Shown here in pieces: positions 60,919 to 64,000 of a DNA stretch of 64,000 nt. The notes under the pieces were generated by a model that ran no database searches, was not told where the DNA came from, and saw only the letters and a program-made list of their open reading frames with translations. The DNA comes from Lentisphaerota bacterium (GTDB lineage Bacteria > Verrucomicrobiota > Kiritimatiellia > UBA8416 > JAIOPI01), in assembly GCA_021413965.1 (NCBI GenBank), contig JAIOPI010000021.1, forward strand, positions 156,671 through 220,670, read 5' to 3'. The position numbers were made by a program, and so were the translations under genes. Every line of letters begins with the position of its first letter. Position 1 is the first letter of the stretch.

Positions 60919-62406
60919 ATGCACGGTCTCCGGGATTGGCTCGCTCTTCACGCCGCACGTTTCATCACGCGCGCCGCCATGTGCCTGTATCTGGGCATCC
61001 TCATCGCGCACGCCGGTGGCGACACCAACACGCTCCCCGCCTACTGGGGATTCGAGGAATACAACGACACGCACATCCTGGTGGATGCCAACGGCCTGGG
61101 CGCCTCCGGCTGGTGCGGCGAGCCGACGTCCGCGACGGCTGAAGCCATTGCCAGAGTCACGGCCACGAACCACCCGCCTCCGCCCATCCCATTCGCCTGG
61201 TCCGCGTCGTCGGCCAACGCCCTGCACGTGACCGGCCTCGCCCGCCTGGCGTTTGCGACCAACCAGTACCAGACGGCCGACCGGTCCACCCTGCTGACAA
61301 ACGTCACCATTGGTCTCACCCTCCCCGCCCGTCGCCCCGATCCCGCCCCCTTCATCGTCAGCAACGAGCAGTTTGCCGCCTACTTCAACACCAATGGCCT
61401 GCTGACCGTCCGCCATGCCGTCTATGCGAACGCCTTTACCGAACTGATCGTGCGGTGGACGGAACTCCAGCATCCCCCCGTGCCGGATGGCGTTTGGGTG
61501 CGCCTGGCCATCACGATGGATTACCTGAGCGCGGGACCAGACATGGATCAGGAGCATGCCTTTGCGGTGGCACTCAACGAGGCGCCCCTCGCCAGCCCCT
61601 GGGCCTACACGAACTTGCCTACCGTCGACGCCGACGCCGACGTCCCGTCAACGGGCGCCCCTGGCACCACCAATCTCTGGTTCCTCTGCGCCGACAGCGG
61701 GTTCGGCGGCACCGGCCCCAATCACCCCTTCTTCGCCAGCCTCGCCTTCGACGGCAACGGCCTGCTGGATGACGTGAGTGTCACCCCGGGCCCACGCGAT
61801 CGGCGCTGCCCGCTCGGAACGAATGTCTGGTCGGTCACGGCCGCAGGGGGCGCTTGCATCGCGGCCACCCCCTACGGCATCGTGCCCGTGCAGGAAGGCG
61901 AGTCGATCACCGTCCGCCTCGACCCCAGCCCGATCATCCCCTTCTGCGAGGGCTACTTCTGTACGTTGCTGGACGTGATCGTGGATGGCGAATCCAAGGG
62001 CCCGGTTCGCGACTACACGTTTTCCTGCGTGGCCGGCAATCACACGCTGACGGTCATCGACATGTCTGGCTGCGGCGGTCCGGACGGCGATGCCGATGGT
62101 GACGGCGCGACGACCTGGGAAGAGTGGCTGGCGGGCACGGATCCCCTCGATCCCCACTCCCGCTTCCAGGTGCTGACGACGAGACACCAGGGCGGATCGA
62201 ATATCGTCATCTGGTACGGGACGACCAACACCGGCGTGTTCACGGATTTCTCGATGCTTCGCACGACGACCCTGTGCGATCGCGCGGGCTGGGCCCTTGT
62301 GGCAACGAACCTGGTGCGCCATCCATCCGGAACCAACACATGGATGGAGCCGGCGCCACCGGCCGCGCCGGCGGTTTACTACCGGCCGGCTGTTCCCGCC
62401 AACTGA
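60919..62406 (+). CDS. Secreted protein with EF-hand-like Asp-rich segment and C-terminal beta module
   Basis: 495 residues with a signal peptide (MHGLRDWLALHAARFITRA..., to ~36). A concanavalin/LamG-like beta domain begins LPAYWGFEEYNDTHILVDA (~37-265), then a Cys-containing linker domain, an Asp-rich calcium-binding-like stretch DGDADGDGATTWEEWLAGTD (~395), and a short C-terminal module with WALVATNLVRHPSGTNTW that resembles the end domain of the giant C25 protein. GAGGAG lies 6 nt before ATG 60919. Role unknown; it may bind polysaccharide or anchor at the surface. Confidence 0.65.
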   Translation: MHGLRDWLALHAARFITRAAMCLYLGILIAHAGGDTNTLPAYWGFEEYNDTHILVDANGLGASGWCGEPTSATAEAIARVTATNHPPPPIPFAWSASSANALHVTGLARLAFATNQYQTADRSTLLTNVTIGLTLPARRPDPAPFIVSNEQFAAYFNTNGLLTVRHAVYANAFTELIVRWTELQHPPVPDGVWVRLAITMDYLSAGPDMDQEHAFAVALNEAPLASPWAYTNLPTVDADADVPSTGAPGTTNLWFLCADSGFGGTGPNHPFFASLAFDGNGLLDDVSVTPGPRDRRCPLGTNVWSVTAAGGACIAATPYGIVPVQEGESITVRLDPSPIIPFCEGYFCTLLDVIVDGESKGPVRDYTFSCVAGNHTLTVIDMSGCGGPDGDADGDGATTWEEWLAGTDPLDPHSRFQVLTTRHQGGSNIVIWYGTTNTGVFTDFSMLRTTTLCDRAGWALVATNLVRHPSGTNTWMEPAPPAAPAVYYRPAVPAN

Positions 62407-62439
62407 CGGTTCGCCGCACCAGCCGCACCCCGCCATCCG

Positions 62440-63846
62440 CTAGGGTCGCGCCCCGTGTTCCAGCCGGTGCAGGAAATGTTGGACCATGCCGAGCGCGATG
62501 CCGGCCGCAATGAAGTTGCTCAGGCAGATGCCCGCGAAGAGGCCGCCCAGCCCGGCCAGTCGCGAGCCCGCATAGGCCAGCGGCACCATGCAGACAAACA
62601 GCCGCAGCAGAAAGACGCTGGCGGAGCGCATCGGGTGGTTCGTGGCGTTGTACATGGTGGTGACCTGCGCCATGGCGCCATAGGCTCCGTAGCTGATGGG
62701 GACAATCCAAAGGTAGAGCGCCGTGGTCGACACGACCGCTTCGTGCGCATTGAACAGCCGCGCCAGGGGCCGCGCCAGCAGGGCGTACAGGATGCACACC
62801 CCGGCGCCCCACGTGAACGCGTAGCGGATGGCCTTGTGCACGGCCTCGCGCACGCGATCGCGGCGCCCACCGCCGAAATTCTGCCCCACAAACGGGGACA
62901 TGATCGTGGAGAGCGCAAAGCTGCCGGACATCGCCAGCGTCTCGAGGCGCGTTCCCACGCCGAAGGCGGCCACCGCCTCCGTGCCAAAGCCTGAAAGCAT
63001 GCGCGTCAGCACGCCGGTCGAGAGCGGCATGAGCAGGTTGGTGCCGATGGCGGGGAGCGCTACGTAGAGGATGCGCCGCCAGGAATCCAGCGCCTCGCGC
63101 GTGCTCGGAATGGAGAAGTCGATCAGGTCCAGCCGGCGGATCAGGATCCACAGCGCCGTCACCAGCGTCAGGCTCCACGAAAGCACCGTTGCCAGCGCCG
63201 CGCCCGCCAGCCCCAGGCGCGGGAACGGCCCGGGACCGAAGATCAGCAGCGGATCGAGGATGATGTTGGCGCCGCCCGCGATCATCATGATGATGCTGGG
63301 CGTCTTGGTGTCGCCCGTGGCGCGAATGGCGCTGTTCCCCACCATCGGCACAACCAGCAGCGCGACGCCGGCATACCAGATGGTGATGTACTGGCGGATC
63401 AGCACGATGAGCTCGGGCGTCGCCCCCAGCAGGCGAAAGACCGGATTGATGGTGAGCACGCCGATGATCGCCAGCACGACGACTGCCACCACGGAAAGTG
63501 CGAGGCTGTCGGTGGTGAGCCGTCGCACTTTGGCATGGTCGCCCTCGCCGATCGCACGGGAGAGCACCGACGACGTGCCCACGCTCATGCCCATCGCCAC
63601 GCACTGGATGACAAAGACAACGGGAAAGGTGTAGCCCATGGCGGCCAGCGGCGCCGTGCCCAGCCGGCCAACGTAGAAGGTGTCGACGATGTTGAACGTC
63701 GTGACCGCCAGCATGCCCCAGAACATCGGCACGGCCAGACGGATCAATGTGGGCCCGACGTCCCCGTCGAGCAGGCGCGCGGGCGGTCCCGGCCGCGCAC
63801 TCGCCGCGGTGGGCGACGCGCGCCCGGCACCCACCGCCTCGCTCAT
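62440..63846 (-). CDS. MATE-family multidrug/solute efflux transporter
   Basis: 468 residues, about 12 transmembrane helices in two homologous halves. The family pattern is clear: LAVPMFWGMLAVTTFNIVDTFYVGRLGTAPLAAMG at the start (split here only for description), then GMSVGTSSVLSRAIGEGD and the second-half VAAFGVGTRLETLAMSGSFA. Such proteins expel cationic compounds against Na+ or H+. Its ATG overlaps the TGA of the upstream partial gene by 4 nt, so the two are co-transcribed. The substrate is unknown. Confidence 0.9.
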   Translation of the reverse strand: MSEAVGAGRASPTAASARPGPPARLLDGDVGPTLIRLAVPMFWGMLAVTTFNIVDTFYVGRLGTAPLAAMGYTFPVVFVIQCVAMGMSVGTSSVLSRAIGEGDHAKVRRLTTDSLALSVVAVVVLAIIGVLTINPVFRLLGATPELIVLIRQYITIWYAGVALLVVPMVGNSAIRATGDTKTPSIIMMIAGGANIILDPLLIFGPGPFPRLGLAGAALATVLSWSLTLVTALWILIRRLDLIDFSIPSTREALDSWRRILYVALPAIGTNLLMPLSTGVLTRMLSGFGTEAVAAFGVGTRLETLAMSGSFALSTIMSPFVGQNFGGGRRDRVREAVHKAIRYAFTWGAGVCILYALLARPLARLFNAHEAVVSTTALYLWIVPISYGAYGAMAQVTTMYNATNHPMRSASVFLLRLFVCMVPLAYAGSRLAGLGGLFAGICLSNFIAAGIALGMVQHFLHRLEHGARP

Positions 63847-64000
63847 GACGAGATGACCTGCTTCAGCAGCTCGCGATCCGGCGACATGGTGTCGGGTACG
63901 CCGGCGATTTTCTGCAGGCCGTTGACGAGGTCCTGCAACTTGGCCGAACTTTCGGCGACCAGCTTGAGCATCTCGCGCTGCGTCGGCGCCACGTCGCCCA
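63843..64000 (-). CDS. C-terminal end of an unidentified protein (partial)
   Basis: The frame enters from the right edge and ends with the TGA that overlaps the MATE start (ATGA). About 51 residues are visible: VAPTQREMLKLVAESSAKLQ, DLVNGLQKIAGVPD and a final ELLKQVISS. The helix resembles the HisKA region of sensor kinases, but no kinase domain follows, so this is only a hint. Function unknown. Confidence 0.6.
   Translation of the reverse strand, partial: GDVAPTQREMLKLVAESSAKLQDLVNGLQKIAGVPDTMSPDRELLKQVISS

Noticed and set aside
59496..61142. A long plus-strand frame running from the palindromic repeats into the ferritin-VIT1 gene
   Set aside because: It crosses both repeat elements and two other genes in the wrong frame; no start signal.
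1..64000. tRNA and rRNA genes
   Set aside because: No cloverleaf-like GGTTCGAATCC arm with paired acceptor stem, and no rRNA-like stretch, was found by eye; a covariance-model scan would be decisive.

Overview
The window comes from a GC-rich bacterium with Gram-negative features: outer-membrane beta-barrels, an OmpA-type domain, lipoproteins, and a c-type cytochrome fused to a porin. Very large secreted proteins built from SdrD B-like, GEVED, YDG, Calx-beta and FG-GAP modules, plus Asp-Gly-rich 'DGDADGDG...WLAGTDP' segments, suggest the PVC group (Kiritimatiellota or Verrucomicrobiota-like). No rRNA, tRNA or other marker was seen, so this placement is an inference.

Layout. (1) 1-12.4 kb: the tail of a secreted protein, then a 3467-residue secreted protein ending in a gingipain-type C25 cysteine peptidase, a PqqD-like chaperone, and on the facing strand a radical SAM/SPASM enzyme overlapping a 56-residue candidate precursor peptide. 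This looks like a peptide-modification (RiPP) cassette attached to a giant cell-surface peptidase and is the strongest candidate for an undescribed system. (2) 12.5-26 kb: HEAT-repeat protein, secreted FG-GAP protein, two related coiled-coil envelope proteins with a solute-binding/OmpA fusion, lipoprotein plus outer-membrane protein, PhyH-type dioxygenase, HisJ-type PHP phosphatase, cytochrome-porin plus MauG-type di-haem peroxidase. (3) 26-33 kb: phosphofructokinase diverging from an operon of histidine kinase, response regulator, 2-oxoacid:ferredoxin oxidoreductase (two subunits) and a ferritin-like protein; then a CDGSH protein. (4) 33-35.8 kb: an unknown exported protein and an outer-membrane barrel.

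(5) 35.8-51 kb: a catabolic cluster. A divergent N-carbamoyl hydrolase faces ten collinear genes: NCS1 permease, aminotransferase, alanine dehydrogenase, PreT, PreA, CoA-acylating methylmalonate-semialdehyde dehydrogenase, dihydropyrimidinase, and the methylcitrate-cycle enzymes PrpB, PrpC and PrpD. Together they can take uracil or thymine to acetyl-CoA or propionyl-CoA and carry propionyl-CoA on toward pyruvate and succinate; only the 2-methylaconitate hydration step is absent. (6) 51-64 kb: an 1856-residue secreted YDG/Calx-beta/beta-helix protein, a nucleotidyltransferase, a sugar-nucleotide-type epimerase, two palindromic intergenic repeat elements, a ferritin-VIT1 iron exporter, a secreted protein, a MATE transporter and a partial gene.

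Several isolated genes have a clear -35/-10 pair placed so close to the ATG that the transcript should be leaderless, while other genes carry AAGGAG-type ribosome sites. Non-coding structure is concentrated at 57.9-58.2 kb and 59.3-60.0 kb.
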